Part shown: positions 9,355 through 16,720 of the stretch, in pieces
Numbering within the stretch: the first letter of the stretch is position 1
Layout of the letters: each line of letters begins with the position of its first letter
Source: Flavobacterium sp. CF136
Lineage (GTDB): Bacteria > Bacteroidota > Bacteroidia > Flavobacteriales > Flavobacteriaceae
Assembly: GCF_000282055.1 (NCBI RefSeq)
Contig: NZ_AKJZ01000010.1
Location: 206,620 to 270,619 of the forward strand
Reading direction: 5' to 3'
DNA: 64,000 nucleotides
The notes under the pieces: model-generated
Told to the model about the DNA's origin: nothing
The model's database searches: none
Seen by the model: only the letters and a program-made list of their open reading frames with translations
Position numbers and translations under genes: made by a program

Positions 9355-11730
9355 TTGAAAAATAAGCTGAAAGCGTTTATACAGCGCATTTTTAATTGGA
9401 TTAAAAAGAATAAAATAAAATCAGCAGTTGCATTTTTGCTTTTGCTGATTTATTATTTTTCATTGCCCGGAACTTTGTTTCAGGAACCTTATTCAACAGT
9501 TATTGAAAGTAAAGAAGGAGAATTGTTGGGTGCAAAAATTGCGAGTGACGGACAATGGCGTTTTCCTGCTCAGGATAGTGTACCGGATAAATTTAAAAAA
9601 TGCATTGTTTATTTTGAAGATGAATACTTTTACAAACATCCCGGTTTTAATCCGGTTGCAATGGTAAATGCAATCAAACAAAACAGGAAAGCGGGAAAAG
9701 TTGTTAGGGGTGGAAGTACATTGACTCAACAGGTCATCAGATTGTCCCGAAAAGGAAAAGGAAGAACTTATTTTGAGAAAATAATTGAAGTTATTTTAGC
9801 AACACGATTGGAACTGGGTTATTCTAAAGATGAAATTCTGGAATTGTATGCTGCTCATGCTCCATTTGGAGGAAATGTTGTTGGCTTGGAAATGGCTTCG
9901 TGGCGCTATTTTGGAGTACAATCGAATCAATTGTCGTGGGCAGAAAACGCAACACTAGCTGTTTTACCAAACGCACCAAGTTTGATTTATCCAGGTAAAA
10001 ATCAGATTAAATTACTGAATAAGCGGAATCGTCTTTTGTTAAAATTGTATGAAGAAAGAATTATTGATCAGCAGACTTATGAGCTTTCAATCGACGAACC
10101 TCTGCCTCAAAAACCATATGATTTACCGCAGATCGCACCTCATTTACTAGAACGGGCTGCGAAAGAGAAAGAAGGTACGCGTGTAAAAACGACAATTGAT
10201 TACGCTTTGCAAAACAGGGTAAATCAAATTGCGAAATATTACTATAACCAGTACAAACAAAATGAAGTACATAATTTGGCGATTTTAGTAATCGATGTTT
10301 CAAATCGGAATGTAATGAGTTACGTGGGAAATTCTCCAACAGACAATGATCATCAAAAAGATGTGGATATTATTGATGCACCCAGAAGTACAGGAAGTAT
10401 TTTGAAGCCGTTATTGTACGGAGCGATGTTAGACGATGGAGAGTTATTACCCAATACTTTAGTAGCCGATGTACCGACTCAAATAGCAGGTTATACCCCG
10501 CAAAATTTCAATTTAACTTTTGACGGAGCTGTTCCTGCACACAGAGCTTTGTCAAGATCATTGAATATTCCTGCGGTTTTGATGTTGCAGGAGTTTGGTG
10601 TAAACAAGTTTTATGAAGAATTACAGAAATTCAAATTGAGAGATATCAATAAAACTCCGGATCATTACGGACTATCCTTGATTTTAGGAGGTGCCGAAAG
10701 TAATTTGTGGGATTTGTGCAGAACATATGCGGGTATGTCATCTACGGTGAATTATTTTAATCGAAATCAGGGAAAATATCGAACCAAAGAATTTACAGAA
10801 TTAAATTATAAAAATGATTTTGAAGTTGATTTTGGAGATGAAAGTGACCAGAAAAACATATTAGGGGCCGGATCAATTTGGCTAACCTACAATGCGATGG
10901 AACAAGTGAACAGGCCGGAAGGAGATGAAGCCTGGAAATTTTACGACAGTTCGCTTAAAATAGCCTGGAAAACGGGAACTAGTTTTGGTAACAGAGATGC
11001 ATGGGCAATAGGAACGAATTCAAAATATGTAGTGGGAATTTGGGTTGGAAATGCCACAGGCGAGGGAAGGCCGTCATTGACAGGTGTAACAAGTGCTGCA
11101 CCTATTTTGTTTGATGTTTTTAATTTATTGCCAAGACAAAGATGGTTTGATACACCATATAAAGATTTAGAAGAAGCAGGTGTTTGTAAATTAAGCGGTT
11201 ATCTGGCTAAAGAAGGATGCCCGAAAATAAAACAATGGATTCCCTTGAAAGGAAAATCAACGGCGGTTTGTCCGTACCATAAAATGATTCATTTAGATAT
11301 AACCGAAAAATATCAGGTAAACAGCAGTTGTGAAAGCGTTGATAATATGGTACTTAAAAACTGGTTTGTTTTGCCTCCGGTTATGGCCTGGTATTACAAA
11401 AGCCAGCATATTGAGTATTTACCTTTGCCAGCATTTAAAGAAGATTGTCAAGGAACACAGACAACAACAATGGATTTTATTTATCCTAAAACAAACAGTA
11501 AAATTTATTTGACTAAAAATTTCAATAGTGAAGTACAGCCCGTGATTCTGAAGGTCGCTTATTCTGAAAGAGATAAAGAACTATTTTGGTATGTTGATAA
11601 TGTTTATAAGGCGACTACAAAAACGTTTCATGAATTGCCAATCATGCCTGCTTCAGGATTTCATTATATCACGGTTGTGGATGCATTTGGCAATGAAATT
11701 AGAAGAAAAATAGAGATTGTGAAGGAGTAA
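9355..11730 (+). CDS. pbpC: Penicillin-binding protein 1C (bifunctional transglycosylase/transpeptidase)
   Basis: Class A penicillin-binding protein that polymerises and may crosslink peptidoglycan at the outer face of the inner membrane. The 791-residue product has a membrane anchor at about 22-40, a GT51 transglycosylase domain (EDEYFYKHPGF and RGGSTLTQQ), a transpeptidase domain with SxxK (STGSILKP), SLN and KTGT (WKTGTSFGNRDAW) motifs, and a C-terminal BiPBP_C domain that identifies the 1C subclass. Start is TTG at 9355; no in-frame ATG occurs before the transglycosylase domain. It follows the alpha-2-macroglobulin gene by 146 bases containing two hairpins. This pairing recurs widely and suggests that wall repair and protease trapping are coordinated. 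Confidence 0.95.
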   Translation: MKNKLKAFIQRIFNWIKKNKIKSAVAFLLLLIYYFSLPGTLFQEPYSTVIESKEGELLGAKIASDGQWRFPAQDSVPDKFKKCIVYFEDEYFYKHPGFNPVAMVNAIKQNRKAGKVVRGGSTLTQQVIRLSRKGKGRTYFEKIIEVILATRLELGYSKDEILELYAAHAPFGGNVVGLEMASWRYFGVQSNQLSWAENATLAVLPNAPSLIYPGKNQIKLLNKRNRLLLKLYEERIIDQQTYELSIDEPLPQKPYDLPQIAPHLLERAAKEKEGTRVKTTIDYALQNRVNQIAKYYYNQYKQNEVHNLAILVIDVSNRNVMSYVGNSPTDNDHQKDVDIIDAPRSTGSILKPLLYGAMLDDGELLPNTLVADVPTQIAGYTPQNFNLTFDGAVPAHRALSRSLNIPAVLMLQEFGVNKFYEELQKFKLRDINKTPDHYGLSLILGGAESNLWDLCRTYAGMSSTVNYFNRNQGKYRTKEFTELNYKNDFEVDFGDESDQKNILGAGSIWLTYNAMEQVNRPEGDEAWKFYDSSLKIAWKTGTSFGNRDAWAIGTNSKYVVGIWVGNATGEGRPSLTGVTSAAPILFDVFNLLPRQRWFDTPYKDLEEAGVCKLSGYLAKEGCPKIKQWIPLKGKSTAVCPYHKMIHLDITEKYQVNSSCESVDNMVLKNWFVLPPVMAWYYKSQHIEYLPLPAFKEDCQGTQTTTMDFIYPKTNSKIYLTKNFNSEVQPVILKVAYSERDKELFWYVDNVYKATTKTFHELPIMPASGFHYITVVDAFGNEIRRKIEIVKE

Positions 11731-11737
11731 ACTACTG

Positions 11738-11803
11738 TGTCAGGCTGAGCGGAGTCGAAGCCCTTTTGTATTACTCAAGCCTTCGACTCCGCTCAGGGTG
11801 ACA
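11738..11803. repeat. Intergenic palindromic repeat, GTCGAAG family, copy 1
   Basis: Imperfect inverted repeat with 23-base arms (11738-11760 and 11781-11803) matching at 21 positions. The core is GCGGAGTCGAAG / CTTCGACTCCGC. Related copies occur at 19994-20055 and 61200-61262, each just after the end of a gene. Confidence 0.8.
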
Positions 11804-11853
11804 TCAGAGTTATAAAATAAGAATCATTTAAAATTTCTTGTGAAAATGAGTGC

Positions 11854-11936
11854 CTAGCCCAGATAGGAGCGGTATCCTTTTTCTGGCTCCTTTAGCAAGG
11901 AAAAGATACAAGTGGATAGCTGGAAATTGCTCCTAA
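11854..11936 (-). repeat. Interspersed 80-bp element, copy 1 (minus orientation)
   Basis: Read on the minus strand it begins TTAGGAGCAATTTCC and ends ATCTGGGCTAG. It aligns along its whole length with 51006-51085, with shared blocks GGAGC-ATTTCC, ATCTTTT, AAAGGAT-CCG and GGGCTAG. The middle is a variable inverted repeat in both copies. The function is unknown; it is either a structured RNA or a small non-autonomous element. Confidence 0.75.
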
Positions 11937-12006
11937 TAGAACAAATTCCAATTCTAAATTCCAAATTCCAAACTTTGAAGACGAGATTTACCTCACAATA
12001 ACGTAT

Positions 12007-12040
12007 AAAAAAACCGCCAATCTTTCGAGAGGCGGTTTTT
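12007..12040 (-). terminator. Terminator of rng
   Basis: AACCGCC...GGCGGTT stem (arms near 12011-12018 and 12031-12038) followed on the minus strand by a T run. It lies directly after the rng stop. Confidence 0.8.
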
Positions 12041-12043
12041 GTT

Positions 12044-13588
12044 TTATTCTGAAATAACATTTCCTTTTTTATCGTAGAAATGATATTCTAAGTACGTGTA
12101 AGCGTCACGAGGTATGATTTTCACCCATTTTTTGTGTTCAAAAAACCATTTTGAACGCAATGATGGAAAACCTTTACTGAGGTATGCAGCCACAAACGGA
12201 TGTGTATTAAGCACAACTTTATTGTGGGTTTTTAAAAGTCTTTCTAAATCCAGAGCGATTTTATCAATGATTTGAATAGGCGCTTCAATTTCGCCATTTT
12301 CATTGTTTGGATCTTCTTCTCTGGTCTTAATGTTAACTTCTGGTCTTACCCTTTGTCTTGTAATTTGGACTAGCCCAAATTTACTTGGAGGCAAGATTTT
12401 GTGTTTGGCTTTATCGTCACTCATTTCTTCTCTCAAGAAGTCGAATAGGACTTTGCGATTTTCAGGATTAGACATATCGATAAAATCGACTACTATGATT
12501 CCGCCCATATCACGCAAACGAAGTTGTCTGGCAATTTCAGCGGCGGCAATCATATTAACTTCCATGGCCGTATCTTCCTGATTGGTTGCTTTATTCGAAC
12601 GATTTCCGCTGTTTACGTCTATAACGTGCAAAGCTTCAGTGTGTTCTATAATAAGATAAGCGCCTTTACTCATGGAAACCGTTCTTCCAAAAGAAGTTTT
12701 GATTTGTCTCTCTATATTGTATTTCTCAAAAATCGGTGTGTCATTTGATTGATAAAACTTCACAATTGATTGTTTTGAAGGTGCAATCTCTTGCAAATAA
12801 TCCTTCGTTTGATGGAACAACTCTTCATCATCTATCTGAATACCGCTGAAGGTATCATTAAATACATCTCTTAATATTGAAGAAGCTCTGTTGAGCTCTC
12901 CCAATACTTTTGATGGATGATGAGCAGTTGGTAATTTTTTACACATTGCAGTCCATCTGCCAAGCAGGTTCTGCAAATCTTTTTCTAATTCGGCTGTATT
13001 TTTGCCTTCGGCTACTGTGCGAACAATAACACCAAATCCTTTTGGTTTGATAGATAATACAAGTCTTTTTAGACGATCCTTTTCCTTTTTGTCTTCTATT
13101 TTCTGTGAAATAGAAACGCGGTCAGAAAACGGAACGAGAACAATAAATCTTCCTGCCAATGATAGCTCAGCGCTAATTCTTGGACCTTTGGTAGATATAG
13201 GTTCTTTAACGACCTGTACTAAAACAGATTGATTGGCACTTAAAATATCAGTAATGATGCCATCTTTGTCAATCTCTTTTTCAAACTGAAAGGTTTTTAG
13301 GGAGAAATCTTTTAGTTTACCTGCGCTTACAAGTTTTATGAATTTCAGTTGGGAAGCTAAGTTTGGCCCTAAATCATGATAATGTAAAAAAGCATCTTTT
13401 TCGAAGCCTACATTTACAAAAGCAGCATTAAGTCCGGCAACTGGTTTTCGTATTTTGGCAATAAAAATATCACCAACCTGAAAGTTGCTTTTCTCTTCTT
13501 CTTTGTGTAATTCAATTAGTTTTCCATCTTTTAATAAGGCAAAATCTACGAAATCTGAACTTGATCGAATGATTAATTCTTTATTCAT
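12044..13588 (-). CDS. rng: Ribonuclease G (RNase E/G family)
   Basis: Single-strand endoribonuclease for rRNA maturation and mRNA turnover. The 514-residue product shows the N-terminal S1-like RNA-binding region (VGDIFIAKIRKPVAGLNAAFVNVG), then the catalytic DNase I-like domain with the two metal-binding blocks DVNSG and DFIDM. The CPxC zinc link that joins catalytic and small domains in E. coli RNase E/G is absent: after RQRVRPE the sequence continues VNIKTREEDPN with no cysteines. Start ATG at 13588 is the natural N-terminus (MNKELIIRSS). The gene is transcribed in the same direction as HU but is separated from it by the tiny ribosomal-protein gene, a terminator and about 240 bases of spacer. 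Confidence 0.93.
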   Translation of the reverse strand: MNKELIIRSSSDFVDFALLKDGKLIELHKEEEKSNFQVGDIFIAKIRKPVAGLNAAFVNVGFEKDAFLHYHDLGPNLASQLKFIKLVSAGKLKDFSLKTFQFEKEIDKDGIITDILSANQSVLVQVVKEPISTKGPRISAELSLAGRFIVLVPFSDRVSISQKIEDKKEKDRLKRLVLSIKPKGFGVIVRTVAEGKNTAELEKDLQNLLGRWTAMCKKLPTAHHPSKVLGELNRASSILRDVFNDTFSGIQIDDEELFHQTKDYLQEIAPSKQSIVKFYQSNDTPIFEKYNIERQIKTSFGRTVSMSKGAYLIIEHTEALHVIDVNSGNRSNKATNQEDTAMEVNMIAAAEIARQLRLRDMGGIIVVDFIDMSNPENRKVLFDFLREEMSDDKAKHKILPPSKFGLVQITRQRVRPEVNIKTREEDPNNENGEIEAPIQIIDKIALDLERLLKTHNKVVLNTHPFVAAYLSKGFPSLRSKWFFEHKKWVKIIPRDAYTYLEYHFYDKKGNVISE

Positions 13589-13814
13589 TTGTAAATTTTT
13601 ATCCGAACAATGGAGTTGTTGGTTGTTGGCTGTTGGAAATCTCCCTCAACTATCAACCATCAACTTTAGTAGGGATGGATTAAACAATATTTTTAACAGG
13701 TATTGAACCCGGGGAAAATTAGCTGGCAGTTTGCAGTTTTAAGTAATCAGTTGACTGAACACTAAAAACTGATGACTGAATACTAATTCTCAATTTCAAT
13801 GAACGTTTAAAAAG

Positions 13815-13845
13815 AAAAAAGTAGTTTAAAACTACTTTTTCTTTT
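13815..13845 (-). terminator. Terminator of the HU / small basic protein unit
   Basis: Inverted repeat AAAAAGTAGTTT / AAACTACTTTTT (13816-13827 and 13829-13840) followed by a minus-strand T run. The stem contains the stop codon of the 30-residue ORF at 13832-13924. Confidence 0.75.
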
Positions 13846-13924
13846 TGTGACGGTTAGCTCTCGCTCTTTTTTTTCTTTTGTGAGTAGCTACCTTATGTCT
13901 CTTTCTTTTTTTACCACTTGGCAT
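13832..13924 (-). CDS. 30-residue basic protein, AURKAIP1/COX24-like (bS22/mS38-type) ribosomal protein
   Basis: Very short ORF from ATG at 13924 to TAG at 13832. It begins MPSGKKRKRHKVATHKRKKR and ends in a lysine run; 21 of its 30 residues are K, R or H. Tiny proteins of this form, with the KxRRHK / KRKK pattern, are conserved in Bacteroidota and carry the AURKAIP1/COX24 motif of mitochondrial mS38 and mycobacterial bS22, so a small-subunit ribosomal protein is the best call. That family assignment is from memory of the pattern. The ORF lies 31 bases downstream of HU on the same strand and shares its promoter and terminator. The clean codon structure and conserved context argue that it is real despite its size. 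Confidence 0.8.
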   Translation of the reverse strand: MPSGKKRKRHKVATHKRKKRARANRHKKKK

Positions 13925-13955
13925 ATCGTATCGATTTTATGATTAATTAATAGTA

Positions 13956-14246
13956 TTATTTTGCTTCGTTATTTGTTTTTACCCCCTCTACAAAAACTTT
14001 TGCAGGTTTAAAAGCAGGAATGTTGTGTGCAGGAATTTTGATTGTGGTATTTTTAGAAATGTTTCTTCCTGTTTTTTCAGCTCTTGTTTTTACTATGAAA
14101 CTTCCAAAACCTCTTAGATAAACATTATCTCCGGTTTCTAAAGAAGTTTTCACTTCTTCCATAAAAGTTTCTACTGTTGCTTGAACATCTCCTTTTTCAA
14201 GACCTAGTTTCTCTGAAATTTTCGCTACGATATCTGCTTTCGTCAT
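13956..14246 (-). CDS. HU-family DNA-binding protein
   Basis: Histone-like nucleoid protein that bends DNA as a dimer. The 96-residue product has the family layout: N-terminal helices (MTKADIVAKISEKLGLEKGD), the conserved GFGSFIVKTRAEKTGRNISK segment, and the DNA-binding arm around KIPAHNIPAFKPAK. Length is normal for HU, with a few extra C-terminal residues. An exact TATATTTG promoter box lies about 50 bases upstream, and the gene is followed by the 30-residue ribosomal-type protein. It is divergent from mutY. HU and IHF cannot be separated from sequence alone in this phylum. Confidence 0.93.
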   Translation of the reverse strand: MTKADIVAKISEKLGLEKGDVQATVETFMEEVKTSLETGDNVYLRGFGSFIVKTRAEKTGRNISKNTTIKIPAHNIPAFKPAKVFVEGVKTNNEAK

Positions 14247-14296
14247 TTTCTTTCCTATTTTTATTTTATAAATGATGTACTATTTTTTTGAGGTTG

Positions 14297-14304
14297 CAAA
14301 TATA
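14297..14304 (-). promoter_or_regulatory. Promoter -7 box of HU
   Basis: Minus strand TATATTTG matches TAnnTTTG. A minus-strand TTG at 14328-14326, 21 bases upstream, could serve as the -33 element. Confidence 0.65.
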
Positions 14305-14361
14305 GGAATTAAAAAAATAATTAATCAAGCTAATTCGTTAAATTTTAATTACATAAACATT

Positions 14362-14369
14362 TACTTTTG
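14362..14369 (+). promoter_or_regulatory. Promoter -7 box of mutY
   Basis: TACTTTTG matches TAnnTTTG. It predicts a start about 14 bases before the ATG at 14388 and rules out the in-frame TTG at 14367, which lies inside the box. Confidence 0.65.
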
Positions 14370-14387
14370 TATTCTAAGTATTTTACA

Positions 14388-15422
14388 ATGAATTTTCATA
14401 ACATATTGATAAAATGGTATTTACAAAACAAACGCGATTTGCCATGGAGGAATACGACTAATCCGTACCTGATTTGGCTTTCAGAAATTATGTTACAGCA
14501 GACTCGGGTAGCGCAGGGAATGCCTTATTTTTTTGCTTTTACAAAGGAATTTCCTACGGTATTTGATTTGGCAAATGCCGAAGAAGAGAAAGTTTTGAAA
14601 CTTTGGCAGGGATTAGGATATTATTCCCGTGCACGAAATTTACATAAAACAGCACAATATGTCGCAAATGAACTAAATGGAGTTTTTCCGCCTGCTTATA
14701 AGGAACTGTTAAAATTAAAAGGAGTGGGTGAATATACGGCTGCGGCAATTGCTTCTTTCTCTTATAATGAAACTGTTCCGGTAGTTGATGGGAATGTATT
14801 CAGGGTGCTTTCACGTTATTTTGATATTGAATCAGATATAGCTTTGCCGGCTACTAAAAAAGAATTTACGGAACTTGCTTACGAATTGATGCCAAAAGAT
14901 AATCCGGCAATTTTTAATCAGGCAATTATGGAATTTGGTGCTTTGCAATGTGTGCCTAAAAACCCTGACTGTTCTGTTTGTGTATTTAATGAGAGCTGTA
15001 TGGCTTTGCAAAAAAAGAAAGTGACGGTTTTGCCTGTGAAATCTAAGAAGTTAAAAGTCACAAATCGGTTTTTTAATTATCTGATTTTAGAAGATGTCCT
15101 GGGGAATACTTTAATTCAAAAGCGTACTTCGAAAGGCATCTGGCATAATTTATATGAATTTCCTTTACTTGAAACGGGTGAAATTGTCGATTTTGATTTT
15201 ATTTCAAAAACAGTTCAGGATGGCTTTTTTTCGTCTTATAATGTTATAGGTATAGAGGAATGTTCTTATGCAACTGTAATTCATAAACTTTCACATCAGC
15301 ATTTGCATATTCAATTTTGGAAAATTAAAACAAACCAAGTGATAGATAATGGATTGGATTTTAAGACATTAAAAACATTTCCATTTCCTATTGTAATCTA
15401 CAATTTCATCGAAAAATTATAA
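14388..15422 (+). CDS. mutY: A/G-specific adenine glycosylase MutY
   Basis: Base-excision repair enzyme that removes adenine mispaired with 8-oxoguanine. From the ATG at 14388 (MNFHNILIKWYLQNKR) the 344-residue product has the catalytic glutamate block SEIMLQQTRV, the helix-hairpin-helix LKGVGEYTAAAIASF with downstream catalytic aspartate in VPVVDGNVFRV, a [4Fe-4S] loop of four cysteines spaced C-x6-C-x2-C-x5-C (CVPKNPDCSVC...C), and a C-terminal NUDIX-like 8-oxoG recognition domain. It sits upstream of ssb-gldE-gldD as in other flavobacteria, but here two minus-strand genes and a terminator separate it from ssb. Confidence 0.95.
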   Translation: MNFHNILIKWYLQNKRDLPWRNTTNPYLIWLSEIMLQQTRVAQGMPYFFAFTKEFPTVFDLANAEEEKVLKLWQGLGYYSRARNLHKTAQYVANELNGVFPPAYKELLKLKGVGEYTAAAIASFSYNETVPVVDGNVFRVLSRYFDIESDIALPATKKEFTELAYELMPKDNPAIFNQAIMEFGALQCVPKNPDCSVCVFNESCMALQKKKVTVLPVKSKKLKVTNRFFNYLILEDVLGNTLIQKRTSKGIWHNLYEFPLLETGEIVDFDFISKTVQDGFFSSYNVIGIEECSYATVIHKLSHQHLHIQFWKIKTNQVIDNGLDFKTLKTFPFPIVIYNFIEKL

Positions 15423-15453
15423 AAAAGACTTCTTTATTTTAGAAGTCTTTTTT
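15422..15453. terminator. Bidirectional terminator between mutY and a small membrane protein
   Basis: AAGACTTCT...AGAAGTCTT stem flanked by A and T runs on both sides, between convergent genes. Confidence 0.8.
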
Positions 15454-15457
15454 AGTT

Positions 15458-15697
15458 TTATGAGCCAAGAGCAGCATATTGAATGATTCTGACAACTACA
15501 CCTACAGCAAAACCAATTAAAGCCATATTACAGGCTGATTTTGCAGCAACAGGTTCTTCATTCTTTTTTACAAAATAAATGATAGCTCCAGCCAATGGAA
15601 TGCAAAATGATAATACTTTTAGCCCAGTGCTTAAATCTTCATTAGATTTGTTATTTTTGTTTTCAAATTCATCAAATTTTGAGTTTTCCTCTGACAT
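15458..15697 (-). CDS. Small membrane protein of unknown function
   Basis: A 79-residue protein with a charged, asparagine/glutamate-rich N-terminus (about 1-25) and two hydrophobic segments, roughly residues 27-45 and 57-76. I do not recognise a family with confidence; small two-helix proteins of this shape are common in flavobacteria. It lies 18 bases downstream of the DUF2085 gene on the same strand and is probably cotranscribed with it. The pair is transcribed against mutY and ssb. No catalytic motif is visible. Confidence 0.65.
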   Translation of the reverse strand: MSEENSKFDEFENKNNKSNEDLSTGLKVLSFCIPLAGAIIYFVKKNEEPVAAKSACNMALIGFAVGVVVRIIQYAALGS

Positions 15698-15715
15698 AAT
15701 ATTTAATTTTAGTTA

Positions 15716-16054
15716 TTAATTGAAAAAGATATACTTGAAAGAAAATACAATCCAATAAGCAATGAAATCAGATAAACCTGCTAGACCGTAACCTGCAAGA
15801 ATCCCTGAAAAAAAGCGAAGGAAATTATTGCTTTCTCTATTGTAATAAGCTTGTGTAAGACCATCGATTAATGTTGGTAAAATAGATAATAGTGCCCAGT
15901 AAATATCTATTTTAATGAATGATAAAAGCGGTATAAAAATAAAATAGCCAACATAAATCCCTGTACATCGGGCACATACAGGAAATTGTTTTCCTTTATA
16001 AAAAAATGATCTTTCAGGTAGCTTATGGCAGCTAACAAATTCTATTCTTTTCAT
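15716..16054 (-). CDS. DUF2085 membrane protein
   Basis: A 112-residue protein with the DUF2085 signature at its N-terminus: CHKLPERSFFYKGKQFPVCA continuing into RCTGIYVG, giving a C...CxxC set that might bind metal or undergo redox change. Two to three hydrophobic segments follow. The biochemical role of this family is unknown. It starts at ATG 16054 and is followed by a second small membrane-protein gene, with which it likely forms an operon. It lies between mutY and ssb, interrupting a neighbourhood that is often contiguous in related genomes. Confidence 0.8.
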   Translation of the reverse strand: MKRIEFVSCHKLPERSFFYKGKQFPVCARCTGIYVGYFIFIPLLSFIKIDIYWALLSILPTLIDGLTQAYYNRESNNFLRFFSGILAGYGLAGLSDFIAYWIVFSFKYIFFN

Positions 16055-16228
16055 AAATCAAAAATACATTATTATTTAAATTAACAAAAATTTTATAAGA
16101 CTTTACTTTAAGTGTTTTTTTGTTTTATTTTTTAAAAGGAAGGTTTTATACTTTTTAAAATATATTTCTTTTCAGATTATGGGTAGTAATTTTATCAAAA
16201 AGGACGAAAATAAGTGTTAAGAAAAATG

Positions 16229-16236
16229 TATCTTTG
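16229..16236 (+). promoter_or_regulatory. Promoter -7 box of ssb-gldE-gldD
   Basis: TATCTTTG matches TAnnTTTG and lies 24 bases before the ssb ATG. Confidence 0.6.
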
Positions 16237-16259
16237 ATATAACTACAAATGTTTATATC

Positions 16260-16697
16260 ATGAACGGGACATTAAATAAAGTGATGTTGATAGGCCATTT
16301 GGGCGATGATGTTAAAATGCATTATTTTGATGGAGGAAACTGCATCGGTCGTTTTCAATTGGCAACAAACGAAGTTTACATCAATAAAACTACAAACGAA
16401 AAAATTACTTCTACAGAGTGGCATAATTTAGTAGTACGTAATAAAGCTGCTGAGATTTGCGAAAAATACTTATCAAAAGGGGATAAAATATATATTGAAG
16501 GCCGTATAAAATCAAGACAATGGCAGGCTGAAGACGGAACTACAAAATATACTACCGAAATTCAGGTAACAGAGTTTACCTTTTTGACAACCAAAAAAGA
16601 AACGGATAGCCATAAACAGCATACTTCAGAATCACCAAAAAACACTAACTTTGAAGCTCCTAATGAAGGCTTGCCCATAAATGATTTGCCTTTTTGA
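16260..16697 (+). CDS. ssb: Single-stranded DNA-binding protein
   Basis: OB-fold protein that coats single-stranded DNA in replication and repair. The 145-residue product has the typical N-terminal OB domain (about 1-106; NKVMLIGHLGDDVKMHY, WHNLVVRNKAAEICEKYLSKGDK, IYIEGRIKSRQW), a short disordered linker, and an SSB C-terminal tip NDLPF that recruits partner proteins. It is the first gene of ssb-gldE-gldD: gldE follows after 23 bases. The linkage of ssb with gldE/gldD is a flavobacterial arrangement and probably reflects shared transcription rather than shared function. Confidence 0.95.
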   Translation: MNGTLNKVMLIGHLGDDVKMHYFDGGNCIGRFQLATNEVYINKTTNEKITSTEWHNLVVRNKAAEICEKYLSKGDKIYIEGRIKSRQWQAEDGTTKYTTEIQVTEFTFLTTKKETDSHKQHTSESPKNTNFEAPNEGLPINDLPF

Positions 16698-16720
16698 TTG
16701 TTTAACTAATTCTTTTTGAT

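Larger units (their letters stand above)
11731..12043. other. Gene-free stretch between pbpC and rng
   Basis: This 313-base gap between convergent genes holds the palindromic repeat at 11738-11803, an 83-base interspersed element at 11854-11936, a short AATTCCAAATTCC-type simple repeat near 11945-11975, and the rng terminator at 12007-12040. I see no credible coding sequence in it. Confidence 0.7.
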
